Below, piece after piece: positions 26,801-36,384 of a stretch of 45,498 bases of DNA. This stretch comes from a virus. Both the position numbers and the translations under genes were made by a program. The stretch lies in IMG/VR virus record IMGVR_UViG_3300043467_000777, positions 1-45,498 of that record; one strand, written 5' to 3'. Every line of letters starts with the position of its first letter. Position 1 is the first letter of the stretch. A model generated the notes under the pieces. That model saw only the letters and a program-made list of their open reading frames with translations. It was not told the DNA's origin and ran no database searches.

Positions 26801-28349
26801 AACTACGTGGTCATCAGGCGGAGCACTGCCTAGTTCAACATGGTCAGCAATTACCTATGGTAACGGAAAGTTTGTAACAGTGGCGGGAGGCGCTAGTGCA
26901 ACTACCGCAGCAGCATATTCTACAGATGGTGTATCTTGGACGTCAGCAACATTACCTACCAGTGCTAATTGGACCAGTGTTACCTATGGTAACGGCAGAT
27001 TTGTTGCAGTTGCACAAGGAGGTTCATTTGCTGCGTTTAGTTTGGACGGCATAACATGGACTGCATCTACACTGTCTACTGGAGGATCTTGGTTAGAAAT
27101 TAGATACGGACAAGGAACTTTTATAGCAGTTCAGGGATATGCTGGCGCCACTACTAATACTGTGGCCAGCAGCACAGATGGTATAGTTTGGACTTCACGG
27201 ACACTGTTGTCAACACAAGCCTGGAGTGCCATAGCGTTTGGAAATCCTTCTAATACACCTATTTGGGCAATGGCAGTTACTGGTGCAACTGCTGCACAAA
27301 ACTTTGCTAATTTTACACAGGCTGTAGCCCGTGCTGGATTAACATCGGGACGTATCAGTTCTATCAGAGTTATAGAACCTGGATCAGGGTATACTGCCAC
27401 ACCAGCAATTGTGTTCACTGATCCTAACAACACTGGAGAAGTAGTCACAGAAATTCGTAGAGCCAACGGAGCCTTGGCCAATCCAAGTTTCTCTAATAGA
27501 GGCACTGCATACACCACTGCGTCAGCAACAGTTGTTGGTAACGGCTACGCTGATGAGTATCAAACTGGCAGTTTCTTGTATATAAAAAACTTAACAACAC
27601 TACCTAGTCCAGGCGCAAATTTAGAAATAGCCACTATTAATGATCGAGTGTATACAATAGTTAATATAGATACGGTAACAGGAACTCCGGGTAATTATTC
27701 TGCAAGATTTAGAATATTTCCCGGACTAGGAGTTGACGAATCGCCAATAGAAAATGAAGCACTGGAAATTAGAGAAGACTACAGTCAATGTAGAATTACA
27801 GGACATGACTTCTTAGAAATTGGCACAGGTAGTTTTATTGACACTAATTATCCCAACACTAATTTGCAACTTTTAGCACCAGAAAATCAAGTGGTGCAAA
27901 GTGGTGGCGGTCGTGTGTTTTACACATCAACCGATCAGGACGGTAACTTCCGAGTTGGTGAATTGTTCCAGGTTGAGCAGTCTACAGGTGTGGTCAGTAT
28001 CAATGCTGATGCATTTGAATTGTCTGGACTTACTGAAATTAGACTAGGAGGCGTGACCCTGGGAGGTACAGGAGCTACTATTAACGAGTTTAGTACAGAT
28101 CCTACTTTCAGTGCCAATACTAATAATATTGTACCTACACAAAAAGCAATTAAAGCATATATTGCCAGTAGAATTGGTGGTGGTGGCTCTGATCTAGACG
28201 TTAACGAAATACAAGTGGGATCTATTACTTTTGACGCTCCAAACGATATCGGACACATTGCCAATGGCACTATAGAAATTGATGCTGTGTCAGAGTTTAG
28301 GCGCGGAGTAACCGGACTACCGCTGGCAATGGCCTACTTTATAGAATAA
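23802..28349 (+). CDS. Giant adhesin-like tail fiber (paralogue B1)
   Basis: The 1515-residue protein has clear modules. Residues 5-390 hold seven tandem units of about 50 residues with the pattern W-x(5-9)-Y-x(3)-D-[ILV]-V-x-[YWH]-x-G-x-x-Y-x-[CA], resembling CBM5/12-type carbohydrate-binding modules. From about 442 (YYVSPLGTDSG) a beta-helix domain runs to about 710, including TRSPYIQNVTTFGTGC. A Gly-rich beta module follows at about 765-845. Residues about 880-1165 hold seven propeller-like repeats of the form W-x-x-[VI]-x-Y-G-N-x-[RK]-F-V-x-V, with S-T-[ND]-G-x-[ST]-W. The C-terminus shares GGGRVFYTSTDQDGNFRVGE with its paralogue. All point to glycan recognition on the host. Its closest relative is the next gene. 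Confidence 0.85.
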   Translation: MADFKIGKIRFTWRGNWASVYDYVKDDIVRYGAKTYVCMVTHSSSADFYTDLNNVATRWNEMIDGYEWTEDWTATTFYQLNDLVKYSGIIYRCTTNHTSSTTLETNIANWTVHFSGDDWNNVWTATTFFNVNDLVRWGGIVYRCNTAHTSATYAADLNPALAFLGLEADQAKWTVVHDGVEWKGVYTTTVRYKKGDITRYNSSIWYCTAGHVSQSIIDETKFTLWLPGLGWEDAWSSATSYTAGDVVSHGGYVYRAITNNSAQTPPVSPSDWQIVVESYRDRSEWTAGPTAYLVGDIVRWGGTTYAAVADNIGVEPPNVQYWNAIVVTERFRGPWTVYDSLTAPYNYVVGDVVSFNSSAWLCVQRHQAATNNRPDDDPQGNFWQPFILGQSTNVLESIGDIKSYGVTDDGSTIGPNRVPIGANATALKVAGSVLEWDSFRQSPKVYYVSPLGTDSGIAVGEALFGQDEDKPFASIRYACQYIQANLATRAPAAIFVKSGVYFEVLPISVPATVSIIGDELRNPTIRPAPGYVTSNMFLMRNATGLRNMTLEGLTGTLSAANQYLTQRPTAGAYVSLDPGTGPTDSSTWITTRSPYIQNVTTFGTGCTGMKVDGSLHNGGNRSIVANDFTQVLSDGIGAWIKGSARAELVSVFTYYNHIGYLAEDNGKIRATNGNNSYGDYGAVAEGVNVNEIPKTALVDNRSTEASVGFVFTDGAQVLRYEYSNAGSDYTAATATITGAGLNAAATHDEFRDGAIYQIRVAAPGDSSQPGGGGYVGNSGNAQTGDTTSITLSATDANDSGVYVGMQIVITSGLGVGQIGYIDSYDNGTKIAQVYNQATGSAGWNHVVPGTAIQATLDTTTAYSITPRITLAAPAFTPVTATTPSAAAWVAMAYGNSRFVLIATGATSTAYSTNGTTWLNGGALPASTTWTNVTAGAISGTTYHVAVASGGTQAAYSTNGGTSWSTASLTTSATWTAVAYGNSRFVAVSSGGTATNISTNGTTWSSGGALPSSTWSAITYGNGKFVTVAGGASATTAAAYSTDGVSWTSATLPTSANWTSVTYGNGRFVAVAQGGSFAAFSLDGITWTASTLSTGGSWLEIRYGQGTFIAVQGYAGATTNTVASSTDGIVWTSRTLLSTQAWSAIAFGNPSNTPIWAMAVTGATAAQNFANFTQAVARAGLTSGRISSIRVIEPGSGYTATPAIVFTDPNNTGEVVTEIRRANGALANPSFSNRGTAYTTASATVVGNGYADEYQTGSFLYIKNLTTLPSPGANLEIATINDRVYTIVNIDTVTGTPGNYSARFRIFPGLGVDESPIENEALEIREDYSQCRITGHDFLEIGTGSFIDTNYPNTNLQLLAPENQVVQSGGGRVFYTSTDQDGNFRVGELFQVEQSTGVVSINADAFELSGLTEIRLGGVTLGGTGATINEFSTDPTFSANTNNIVPTQKAIKAYIASRIGGGGSDLDVNEIQVGSITFDAPNDIGHIANGTIEIDAVSEFRRGVTGLPLAMAYFIE

Positions 28350-28375
28350 ATGACAACAAATTTGAATCCTGTATT

Positions 28376-28383
28376 GATAAATA
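28376..28383 (+). promoter_or_regulatory. Late promoter-like GATAAATA
   Basis: Predicted start near 28389 and a leader of about 23 bases with CGGAG before the ATG at 28412. It gives the largest fiber gene its own late promoter. Confidence 0.6.
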
Positions 28384-28411
28384 ATGTTAAACGTAATGTT
28401 CGGAGTATCTA

Positions 28412-31400
28412 ATGGCAGAATTTAAACTAGGTAGAATAAGATTTGTTTGGAAAAATGTATGGACCGCTGCAACGGCCTACATCAAAGACGACGTAATTCG
28501 TTATGGTGGTAGAGTTTACATTTGTTTAGTAGGTCACACTGCCAATGCTGATTTTTATGTTGATCTAGAAAATGCTACCCCAAAATGGGGACAGATGAGC
28601 GACGGCCAAGCATGGCGCGGTGACTGGACAACACTAACATACTACAAAGAAAACGATCTTGTAAAGTGGGGCGGTCTGGTCTATATCTGTAACAACGGAC
28701 ACACATCCAGTACATATCTTGAAACCAATCAAGCCAATTGGGATTTATTTGCTGAAAGCCTTGACTGGAAAAGTACATGGACCGTAGGTACTTACTACAA
28801 AGTTAATGACGTAGTTAAATACGGTGGTTATACTTATTTGTGTATCACCAGCCATACCAGTAACGCCAGTGCTACATTATTGAGCGGAGGCCTAGAAGCA
28901 GATCAAGCCAAGTGGCAGGTAATACATCCAGGCCTAGAATACAAAGGCACATTCACAGGATCAGCACGATATAAAATTAATGACGTAGTCAAGTTTGGTC
29001 CAGATCTATGGATTTGTACAACATTCTATTATGCTGCTACCAGTAGTTTTGATGAATCAAAATGGCAATTGTTTGTAGGTGGATTAGAGTTTGAAGACAC
29101 CTGGAACAGTTCAGCAATATATCAACCAGGCGATGTGGTAGCACACAGTGGGTATGTATGGGTGGCTATCACTAATCACACTAACAGTATTCCGCAAGCC
29201 GCCAGTTCAGACTGGGATCTTTTCACAGTGGGATTTAGATTTGTAGGTGATTGGAACAGTTACGAAGATTATCTAACTGGTGACATTATCAGATTGGGCG
29301 GATACACTTACTTGTGTAAAGTATCCAACAACAATCAACTGCCTCCTAACAACAGTTATTGGGAAGTATTAAACACAGGATTCAGATGGAGAAGCACTTG
29401 GGTCAATGCCAACATCTATGTTCAAGGCGACGTGGTAAAATTCGGCGCCAACAGTTATGTATGTAAATTAGCACACACTGCATCTACATCAGTTAATGAT
29501 CCAGTGACTGATGCAGCACTGCTAGTCACAGTGTATTGGGATTTATTGGCAGGTGGTCCAGAAACATCAGTATTGACCACAACAGGTGACATTGTATATT
29601 ACGGTGGCGGCGGTCCAACAAGATTGCCAATTGGAACTGACGGACAAGTGTTGACAGTCAGCAATGGAGTACCATCATGGAACACATTTGGCGATGTACC
29701 AGGAGTGTATTATGTAAGCGCCACGGGTGTTGATGATGCGTTTGGCCTGTACGGAACAACATTAGATAAACCTTTTCAAAGTATTCGTTATGCCTTAAGA
29801 CAAATTGAAGAAGGTGCTAGAAATATCAACGCTGCTAAACTTCTTGAATTAAACCGTCAATTCATTCAGCGTGAAATTGTTGAGTGGACTGAAGAACAAA
29901 TTCTTACTAACACTGCTCCATTTATTTCATCATTTACCTATGACACTGTCAAGTGTGAACGTGACATGGGTTATATTATTGACGCAGTGATCTATGATCT
30001 TACACATGGCGGCAATGTTAGAAGTCGTGCAGCAGCATTGGCATATGTTACTAGTCCTGGTAATTTTTATATACTTGGACAAGAAGCAGAAACAGTGGCC
30101 AGCATTGCCTACGGATTAACTGTTATTGAAAAAGTATTAGGTAATTTGGCACCAACAGTTAATTATCAAGCATTGCAAACAGCCACTTGCACCAACACTC
30201 TATCAGGCACCAACAGAATTACTATATCAGCAGGCACCGGCGGTACAACAAGATTCAAAGTTGATGATGCTGTGGTATTTACAGGCACAACATTTGGTAA
30301 TATTGTAAGTGGTACAACTTATTTTATCAACACTGTAGTAAACAGCACTACAGTTACTATCACAGCAACCAAAGGTTCTGGCACACAATTTGTGTTGACC
30401 ACGGCCAGTGGCACAATGACAATTACTACTAGACAAATTGCACAGGTAATCGATGCAACCTATGTGTCAGAATCTGGTACATATGCCGCTACAACTAGTC
30501 TAGTGGCCATAGTGACCAATGCCATCACTGCTGGAGTATCTACCAATATACCAGAAGCAACAAAAATTCATGACACACTGTTTATAAAAACTGGCACCTA
30601 CAATGAAGTATTGCCTATAGTTGTTCCTGAAAGATGCAGTGTAGTAGGAGATGAACTACGAGCAACCACAGTACAACCTGGTACTGGAACTGTACACATT
30701 ACCGATGTTGCTGTGAGTTTAGCAGCACTTGGTCGTATTCAAAGTATTATCAGTAATGTTGTTCAAGGCGTTACTGTGACACCTACTGCGGGCAATGCCG
30801 AATCTCAAGTACAAGCATGGCCCTACGGCACTTCTACACAGGGCACATTGGCCGCAGGCCTAATGACCAATATTGTCAATTACATAAATTTCCACATCAA
30901 CGCAGTGGGCAGTGACCCTGCTATGACTGGAACCAACACTGCTGTCAGCAGTTATGATGTTTATGCTGCTGTGAGAATATTAGAACGCAACAAAGATTTC
31001 TTAGCCAACGAAGCCACAGCGTTTACCAATTTTACCTACAGTTGGACTGCTAGTGCCACTGCCGCTTCTACAGATGAAATCACAGTGGCATCTACTACTG
31101 GTATGACAGTCGACATGGCTGTGAGATTTACTGGCAGTGTGTTTGGTGGTGTTGCGTTAGCCACAACGTATTTTATTAAAACCATCGGTGCTGGAGTAAT
31201 TACTGTTTCAGCAACACGGGGCGGCGCAACATTGGATCTCAGCACTGCCAGCGGCACAATGACTGTGTCATATTTTTACGATCAAACACTGTGCCAAAAA
31301 GATATTGCGTATTATATTGAGTCTATCAAATATGATTTGATCTACACTGGCAATTATAAATCTCTACGTGCTGCAAAAACATATCGAAGAGCACAACAAG

Positions 31401-34342
31401 GCAGTTTGACTGAAAACATGTTCTTTGCACGAAATGGCAGTACCTTGCGTAACATGACATGGAACGGTTTGTCTGGTACTTTGGGAGCACCTAACATATA
31501 CGGCACTCGTCGTCCCACAGCAGGTGCGTATGTCAGTCTTGATCCGGGTTACGGTCCAGCAGACACCAATGTGCATATTTTGACTCGTAGTCCTTATGTA
31601 CAGAACGTGACCACATTTGGTACTGGTTGTATTGGACAAAAGGTTGACGGCAGTCTACACAGTGCAGGCAATCTCAGTATTACCTCCAATGACTTTACAC
31701 AGGTATTGAGCGACGGCATTGGTGCATGGATTACCAACAATGGTCGTGCTGAATTAGTTTCAGTGTTCTCATACTACAATCACGTGGGTTATTTGGCAGA
31801 AAATGGCGGCAAAATTCGTGCAACCAACGGCAACAACTCATACGGTGATTTTGGCGCAGTATCGGAAGGCATTGATGCTACAGAAACTGCTATCACTGCT
31901 ACCATCAACAATCGCAGCCTTGAAGCACAAGTGGCATTTGTATGGACTAACAATTCTAATATTTTAAGATATGAATACAGCAATGCCGGCACCGGCTATA
32001 CTACAGGTTCGTACACTGTAGCAGGAGCAGGAGTAGGCGGCGTAGCAGTGATGGATGAATTTAGAGATAATGCTGTGTTTGAAACACGAGTTGTTGATTT
32101 AGATTCAACCAACGAAGGCGGCTCTGATTACAAAGTGGCCAACAACACTGCACAGGGCGGCAATACTACCAGCATCACTTTGAGCGCCAGCGACAACGAA
32201 GCCAGTCCAGCATATGTTGGCATGGCCATACACATCACAGCAGGTCTAGGAGTTGGTCAATGCGGATATATTCAAGCATACAACTCTGGCACCAAAGTTG
32301 CTACAATTTACAAATTTTCAACTGGCACTGCAGGATGGGACCATGTGGTAGCAGGCTCTGCAATTGAAGCCAGTTTGGATTTGACCACAGCATATCTTAT
32401 CGAACCAAGAGTGACCTTTTCAGCACCAGGTTTCACAGCAGCTCCTGCTGCATTGACCACAGCTGCTGGTTGGTCTGCAGTGGGCTATGGCGGTGGAAGA
32501 TTTATTGCAGTGGCCAGTGGTGCTACAACTACTAATATTTCAACTGACGGTACAACATGGACTTCTGGTGGCGCATTGCCCAGCAGTGCTACCTGGACTG
32601 ACGTTCAATATGGTGCAGCAGACAACATATGGGTAGCAGTGGCTTCGGGCGGTACCACAGCAGCCAGCAGTGTAGACGGCGCAGCATGGGCTTTACAAGC
32701 ATTGCCAGTATCCGGCACATGGGTCAACGTGGCCTATGGTAATGGACGTTTTGTCACAATAGCCAGCGGCAGTACTAATACTGCATATTCAGATAATGGC
32801 ACTACATGGTTGTCGGGTGGTGCATTGCCAACCAGTACCACCTGGAGCAGTGTGACCTATGGTGCTGGATACTTTGTGGCAGTGGCCACTGGTGGAACAG
32901 TCACAGCAGTGTCAGTTAACGGCACTTCATGGGCATTGGGTGGTGCATTGCCCAGCAGTGACACTTGGAGCAGTGTGGCTTTTGGTAACGGACGTTTTGT
33001 AGCCACTGCAGGTGTCGGCGGAGCCAGCACAGCAGCCGCGTATAGTTTAGATTTTGGTGTAACATGGACTGCCAGCACATTACCATCTAGTACCACTTGG
33101 GCTAGACTGGCCTATGGTCAGGGAGTATTTTTTGTAGCAGCCAATGGCGGTACCTCAGCAGCCAGCAGCCCCGACGGGGTAACTTGGACCGCAAGAACAT
33201 TGGCCACCAGTACCAACTGGGTTGACACAGCATTTGGCAGCATCAGCGGTGTTCCAAAGTGGGTAGCAGTGGCCTCCAGTTCCACTGCTGCACAGGCAAT
33301 TGATCAAGGCGCGACCACAATAGGTCGTGCAGTGGTATCATCAGGACAAATTGCACAAATTAGAATTGTAGAACCGGGCAGTGGCTATGTGTCAGCCCCT
33401 ACTATCACTATCACAGATCCCAACAACACCGTGGAAGCCACATTTGAAGTGAGAACTGGTGACGGAGTATTGGCCAATCCTACTTTTACAAATAGAGGCA
33501 CAGGCTATACAACCAGTGCTGCTTTCGTGGCTGGTGACGGATATGCAGACATATTCCAAACTGGTGCATTTGTATTCGTCAACAATTTAACAGCAATTCC
33601 TACTCTTGGTAGTAACGTGCAAATTGCGGGTATTGACGGAATTTGGTACAAGTTGGTGTTGTTTACAGAACAGTCGGGCACGCCGGGTAATTACGCTGGT
33701 AGACTACAGTTGAGCCCCACAGTGGGAATTGCTGAAGCACCTAATCACGGACAAGCAGTGACTATTCGTATTAGATTTAGTCAGTGCAGATTAACTGGTC
33801 ATGACTTTTTAGATATAGGTACTGGTAACTTTACCCAAACAAATTATCCGGGTATACCATTACAAGAACCAGTGCCCGCCAACGAAACAGTTGATTCCGG
33901 TGGCGGTCGTGTATTCTTCACATCTACGGATCAAGACGGTAACTTTAGAGTAGGTAATCTGTTTACGGTTGAACAATCAACTGGTACAGCCACATTGAAC
34001 GCCGATGCGTTCAACCTCAGTGGTCTACAAGAACTGCAATTGGGGTCTGTAACATTGGGCAGTAGCAACACTGCGGTTAATGAGTTCAGTACAGACGCTA
34101 CATTTTCAGCTAACAGTGATTCAGTAGTGCCCACTCAAAAGGCTATCAAGACATATATAGCAAGTCAAATTGGTGGCGGTGGCAGTTCAATTGTGGCCAA
34201 CAGTCTAACTGTGGGCAACATTTACATTGCTGGCAACAGCGTTGGAACCACTTCGGGCGCAATAGATTTTACCAGTAATGTGAATTTTACAACTGGGGTT
34301 CGTGGCACTATATTGGCACTGAATTATCATTTATTGAGATGA
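28412..34342 (+). CDS. Giant adhesin-like tail fiber, largest gene (paralogue B2)
   Basis: The 1976-residue protein is the longer paralogue of 23802. Seven CBM5/12-like units fill about residues 5-390 (for example DVVKYGGYTYLCITSHTS). A beta-helix region starts near 430 (YYVSATGVDD). It is interrupted by material absent from B1: helical segments (FQSIRYALRQIEEGARNIN; FIQREIVEWTEEQILTNTAP) and two copies of a beta module (about 592-672 and 876-953) with the form [VM]-x-F-T-G-[ST]-x-F-G and ending A-S-G-T-M-T-[IV]. The beta-helix resumes with TRSPYVQNVTTFGTGC. Seven propeller-like repeats lie at about 1349-1626, and the C-terminal region shares GGGRVFFTSTDQDGNFRVGN. It is probably a very long receptor-binding fiber, more complex than B1 through insertions. 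Confidence 0.85.
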   Translation: MAEFKLGRIRFVWKNVWTAATAYIKDDVIRYGGRVYICLVGHTANADFYVDLENATPKWGQMSDGQAWRGDWTTLTYYKENDLVKWGGLVYICNNGHTSSTYLETNQANWDLFAESLDWKSTWTVGTYYKVNDVVKYGGYTYLCITSHTSNASATLLSGGLEADQAKWQVIHPGLEYKGTFTGSARYKINDVVKFGPDLWICTTFYYAATSSFDESKWQLFVGGLEFEDTWNSSAIYQPGDVVAHSGYVWVAITNHTNSIPQAASSDWDLFTVGFRFVGDWNSYEDYLTGDIIRLGGYTYLCKVSNNNQLPPNNSYWEVLNTGFRWRSTWVNANIYVQGDVVKFGANSYVCKLAHTASTSVNDPVTDAALLVTVYWDLLAGGPETSVLTTTGDIVYYGGGGPTRLPIGTDGQVLTVSNGVPSWNTFGDVPGVYYVSATGVDDAFGLYGTTLDKPFQSIRYALRQIEEGARNINAAKLLELNRQFIQREIVEWTEEQILTNTAPFISSFTYDTVKCERDMGYIIDAVIYDLTHGGNVRSRAAALAYVTSPGNFYILGQEAETVASIAYGLTVIEKVLGNLAPTVNYQALQTATCTNTLSGTNRITISAGTGGTTRFKVDDAVVFTGTTFGNIVSGTTYFINTVVNSTTVTITATKGSGTQFVLTTASGTMTITTRQIAQVIDATYVSESGTYAATTSLVAIVTNAITAGVSTNIPEATKIHDTLFIKTGTYNEVLPIVVPERCSVVGDELRATTVQPGTGTVHITDVAVSLAALGRIQSIISNVVQGVTVTPTAGNAESQVQAWPYGTSTQGTLAAGLMTNIVNYINFHINAVGSDPAMTGTNTAVSSYDVYAAVRILERNKDFLANEATAFTNFTYSWTASATAASTDEITVASTTGMTVDMAVRFTGSVFGGVALATTYFIKTIGAGVITVSATRGGATLDLSTASGTMTVSYFYDQTLCQKDIAYYIESIKYDLIYTGNYKSLRAAKTYRRAQQGSLTENMFFARNGSTLRNMTWNGLSGTLGAPNIYGTRRPTAGAYVSLDPGYGPADTNVHILTRSPYVQNVTTFGTGCIGQKVDGSLHSAGNLSITSNDFTQVLSDGIGAWITNNGRAELVSVFSYYNHVGYLAENGGKIRATNGNNSYGDFGAVSEGIDATETAITATINNRSLEAQVAFVWTNNSNILRYEYSNAGTGYTTGSYTVAGAGVGGVAVMDEFRDNAVFETRVVDLDSTNEGGSDYKVANNTAQGGNTTSITLSASDNEASPAYVGMAIHITAGLGVGQCGYIQAYNSGTKVATIYKFSTGTAGWDHVVAGSAIEASLDLTTAYLIEPRVTFSAPGFTAAPAALTTAAGWSAVGYGGGRFIAVASGATTTNISTDGTTWTSGGALPSSATWTDVQYGAADNIWVAVASGGTTAASSVDGAAWALQALPVSGTWVNVAYGNGRFVTIASGSTNTAYSDNGTTWLSGGALPTSTTWSSVTYGAGYFVAVATGGTVTAVSVNGTSWALGGALPSSDTWSSVAFGNGRFVATAGVGGASTAAAYSLDFGVTWTASTLPSSTTWARLAYGQGVFFVAANGGTSAASSPDGVTWTARTLATSTNWVDTAFGSISGVPKWVAVASSSTAAQAIDQGATTIGRAVVSSGQIAQIRIVEPGSGYVSAPTITITDPNNTVEATFEVRTGDGVLANPTFTNRGTGYTTSAAFVAGDGYADIFQTGAFVFVNNLTAIPTLGSNVQIAGIDGIWYKLVLFTEQSGTPGNYAGRLQLSPTVGIAEAPNHGQAVTIRIRFSQCRLTGHDFLDIGTGNFTQTNYPGIPLQEPVPANETVDSGGGRVFFTSTDQDGNFRVGNLFTVEQSTGTATLNADAFNLSGLQELQLGSVTLGSSNTAVNEFSTDATFSANSDSVVPTQKAIKTYIASQIGGGGSSIVANSLTVGNIYIAGNSVGTTSGAIDFTSNVNFTTGVRGTILALNYHLLR

Positions 34343-34407
34343 TGTAACAGTATATGACAACATTACAAAATTTATTAATTATGATTATCATTCAGACAAA
34401 CGATAAA

Positions 34408-34415
34408 CATAAATA
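34408..34415 (+). promoter_or_regulatory. Late promoter-like CATAAATA
   Basis: Predicted start near 34421. An ATG at 34420, four bases past the motif, opens a three-codon frame (M-E-K-stop) whose bases also form the GGAG site for the ATG at 34434. Confidence 0.6.
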
Positions 34416-34433
34416 TATCATGGAGAAATAATT

Positions 34434-34754
34434 ATGGCAACAGGAAGATTAGGAACCGCAGATTTAGCAGCAACCACCAATACCACAGTGTATACCTGCC
34501 CAGCAACAACTTTTGCAGTGGCATCGATTTCGATATGCAATAGAAATGCTACAGGTATAACTGCAAGATTGGGATTGTCTGCCACCGCAACACCGGGTAC
34601 CGCAGAATGGTTGGAGTTTGGAGTCACAATACCAGCCAACTCGGTACTAGAACGAACAGGATTAGTAGTAGATGCAGGAAAAAATCTAGTGGTCTGGGCC
34701 AGCGGTACCGGCGCTAGTGCTGTGGCCTACGGCATCGAAACCAGCACGGTGTAA
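34434..34754 (+). CDS. Small beta-sandwich-like fiber-associated protein (copy 3)
   Basis: The 106-residue protein is the third of the interspersed set. Its order is TTVYTCPATTFAVASISICN, then an Ala/Thr-rich pair of strands, EFGVTIPANSVLERTGLVVD, GKNLVVWASGTGASAVAY and a short C-terminal strand. The I-x-I-C-N-R segment matches MICNRIP of copy 1. It has a GGAG site and lies between the giant fibers and the Cys-rich pair. It might cap or chaperone either; function unknown. Confidence 0.7.
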   Translation: MATGRLGTADLAATTNTTVYTCPATTFAVASISICNRNATGITARLGLSATATPGTAEWLEFGVTIPANSVLERTGLVVDAGKNLVVWASGTGASAVAYGIETSTV

Positions 34755-34769
34755 CGGAGAATATAACAT

Positions 34770-36383
34770 ATGGGACGTTTTGTACCAATAACAGTAACTA
34801 CGGTGGCTGGAGCAGAGAAGCCCAGCCAGTTTAGTGTTCCTGGCGGCAAGGGCTATTACAACGGTAAAGAATGCTGGCAATACAAAGTAGTATATGATCG
34901 CCCAGGCACATATACCTATACCTTACCCAGCACTGCAATCTGTGCTAGAACTGTATTAGTAGGTGGCGGCGGCAAGCCCAAATGTAGCGGCAGCAGTTTT
35001 GGTAGCGGCCAATGTTGTTCAGCAGCGGGTTCTGGTGGAGCCTACAGTGAAAAATGCTTTGTTGCCACAGGTGCACCAACACTTACACTGGTAGTTGGCG
35101 CCCAAGAATGTGACACAACTTTGGCTTGTAACTCAGTGGCAGTACATACTGCCGGCGGTGCAGCCGGATGTGTTCCAGGTTCAGCATCTGGCGGAGACTG
35201 GAACAGTACTGGCGGCCGGGCAGGTTGGGGCTGTATGTATTGCGGCGGCAGTGTCAGTCACGTTTCGCAGTGTTTTTACACCTGTTTTGCCACTTGTTGC
35301 GGTTATTGCATTGCATATGTGTGCGCTCCTTATCCTACGTGTGGTGATTGCCCTGCAATGTTTGTGGGCGGTGCTTCAGCAGGATCTCCTAAAAATGTTC
35401 AAGGCGGTTGCAGTAGTTGTCTTTGCGGATATCTGCATGCTAGCAGTGCTGGCGGCGGCGCTGGCATAGGCGATACTTGTTGTATGCCTATTTGGCATTA
35501 TCCATGTTGCAATTGCATATGTTTCACTAACACATGTTGCGGCGGCACGTTTCCATGTTTGAATTACCCTAACAGCAATCAAGGTGGCGGCGGGACTTCA
35601 CCTCGTTGCAACTTAGCATGTCGTAGCACTATGCAAACATGCACCGGCGGCTATTGGAAGACAGGAGAAGGCGGCCCTGGCGGACCTGACAACAGTGCCG
35701 CATATGGTTACGAATTTGAATGGGGATGGGCAGGAGCATGCGTTTATCCCTTTGGAGTACGATGCGGTTTTCAACACAGTCAGCCTCGATGTGCCTGTGC
35801 TGCACCAGTAAGACTGTGCGTGTTAAACAATGAACAATGGGACATTCAAAACATCTGTGGTACTGGTTCACCGGGCACTGGTCTGTTAACCTGTATTGGC
35901 TGTTACAGTGGCTGTGCCGATTATATTTCAACTCCTCGCCCAAGAAATGCAGGCGAGGGCGCCGGCACTGGTGGATTTTCGTTGTACAGATGTGGTGTTG
36001 ACGCTATACGAGATTTAGGCATAAGCACACTAAGCGAATGGGGACAGGATATGGTTAATTGGACAAAGATTTGCCAATTGGGCCTGTGCGGTCATTGTGA
36101 CCAGGCTTGGCTCATGCAAGATCACTTGTTCCCGCAGTTTATTACCTGCGCAGGTACACTGGGTGGATCAGGTGGCGTAGGCATCTGCGGATTTACTAGT
36201 CGAGCAGGCAAAGGCGGCGGTGGCGGACAATCTAAGAGTCAATTCCTCTGTGTGTGTCACGGCGGCTCATTTAACTTATGTAATGGGTCAGGACCGGCAC
36301 TGGCATTTCCTCCATGCATACTAGATCAATTGCTCAGCAATGCAGGTACAGGCATGGCCATTATATATTATAGGGAAGCATAA
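34770..36383 (+). CDS. Cys- and Gly-rich adhesin-like protein (paralogue C1)
   Basis: The 537-residue protein has about 53 cysteines (some 10%) and many glycine runs. After an N-terminal strand region comes PGTYTYTLPSTAICARTVLV followed by GGGG, then GSGGAYSEKCFV and LTLVVGAQE. This is the pattern of phage Gly-rich tail-tip domains (a hydrophobic strand, GGGG loop, G-G-x-Y-x-E, then a V-V-G strand). The rest alternates Cys pairs (CCNCIC, CFATCCGYC, CLCG) with Gly-rich loops. The C-terminal block, GTLGGSGGVGICGFTSRAGK then FPPCILDQLLSNAGTGMAII, matches its neighbour. It may be a disulfide- or metal-stabilised receptor-binding tip using a polyglycine sandwich like that of T-even gp38. No signal peptide is evident. 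Confidence 0.75.
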   Translation: MGRFVPITVTTVAGAEKPSQFSVPGGKGYYNGKECWQYKVVYDRPGTYTYTLPSTAICARTVLVGGGGKPKCSGSSFGSGQCCSAAGSGGAYSEKCFVATGAPTLTLVVGAQECDTTLACNSVAVHTAGGAAGCVPGSASGGDWNSTGGRAGWGCMYCGGSVSHVSQCFYTCFATCCGYCIAYVCAPYPTCGDCPAMFVGGASAGSPKNVQGGCSSCLCGYLHASSAGGGAGIGDTCCMPIWHYPCCNCICFTNTCCGGTFPCLNYPNSNQGGGGTSPRCNLACRSTMQTCTGGYWKTGEGGPGGPDNSAAYGYEFEWGWAGACVYPFGVRCGFQHSQPRCACAAPVRLCVLNNEQWDIQNICGTGSPGTGLLTCIGCYSGCADYISTPRPRNAGEGAGTGGFSLYRCGVDAIRDLGISTLSEWGQDMVNWTKICQLGLCGHCDQAWLMQDHLFPQFITCAGTLGGSGGVGICGFTSRAGKGGGGGQSKSQFLCVCHGGSFNLCNGSGPALAFPPCILDQLLSNAGTGMAIIYYREA

Positions 36384-36384
36384 A

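Noticed and set aside
36340-36384. Upstream in-frame ATG for the second Cys-rich protein
   Set aside because: It would overlap the preceding gene by 44 bases and add 15 residues with no match to the paralogue; the ATG at 36385 gives the shared MGR start and has a ribosome site.
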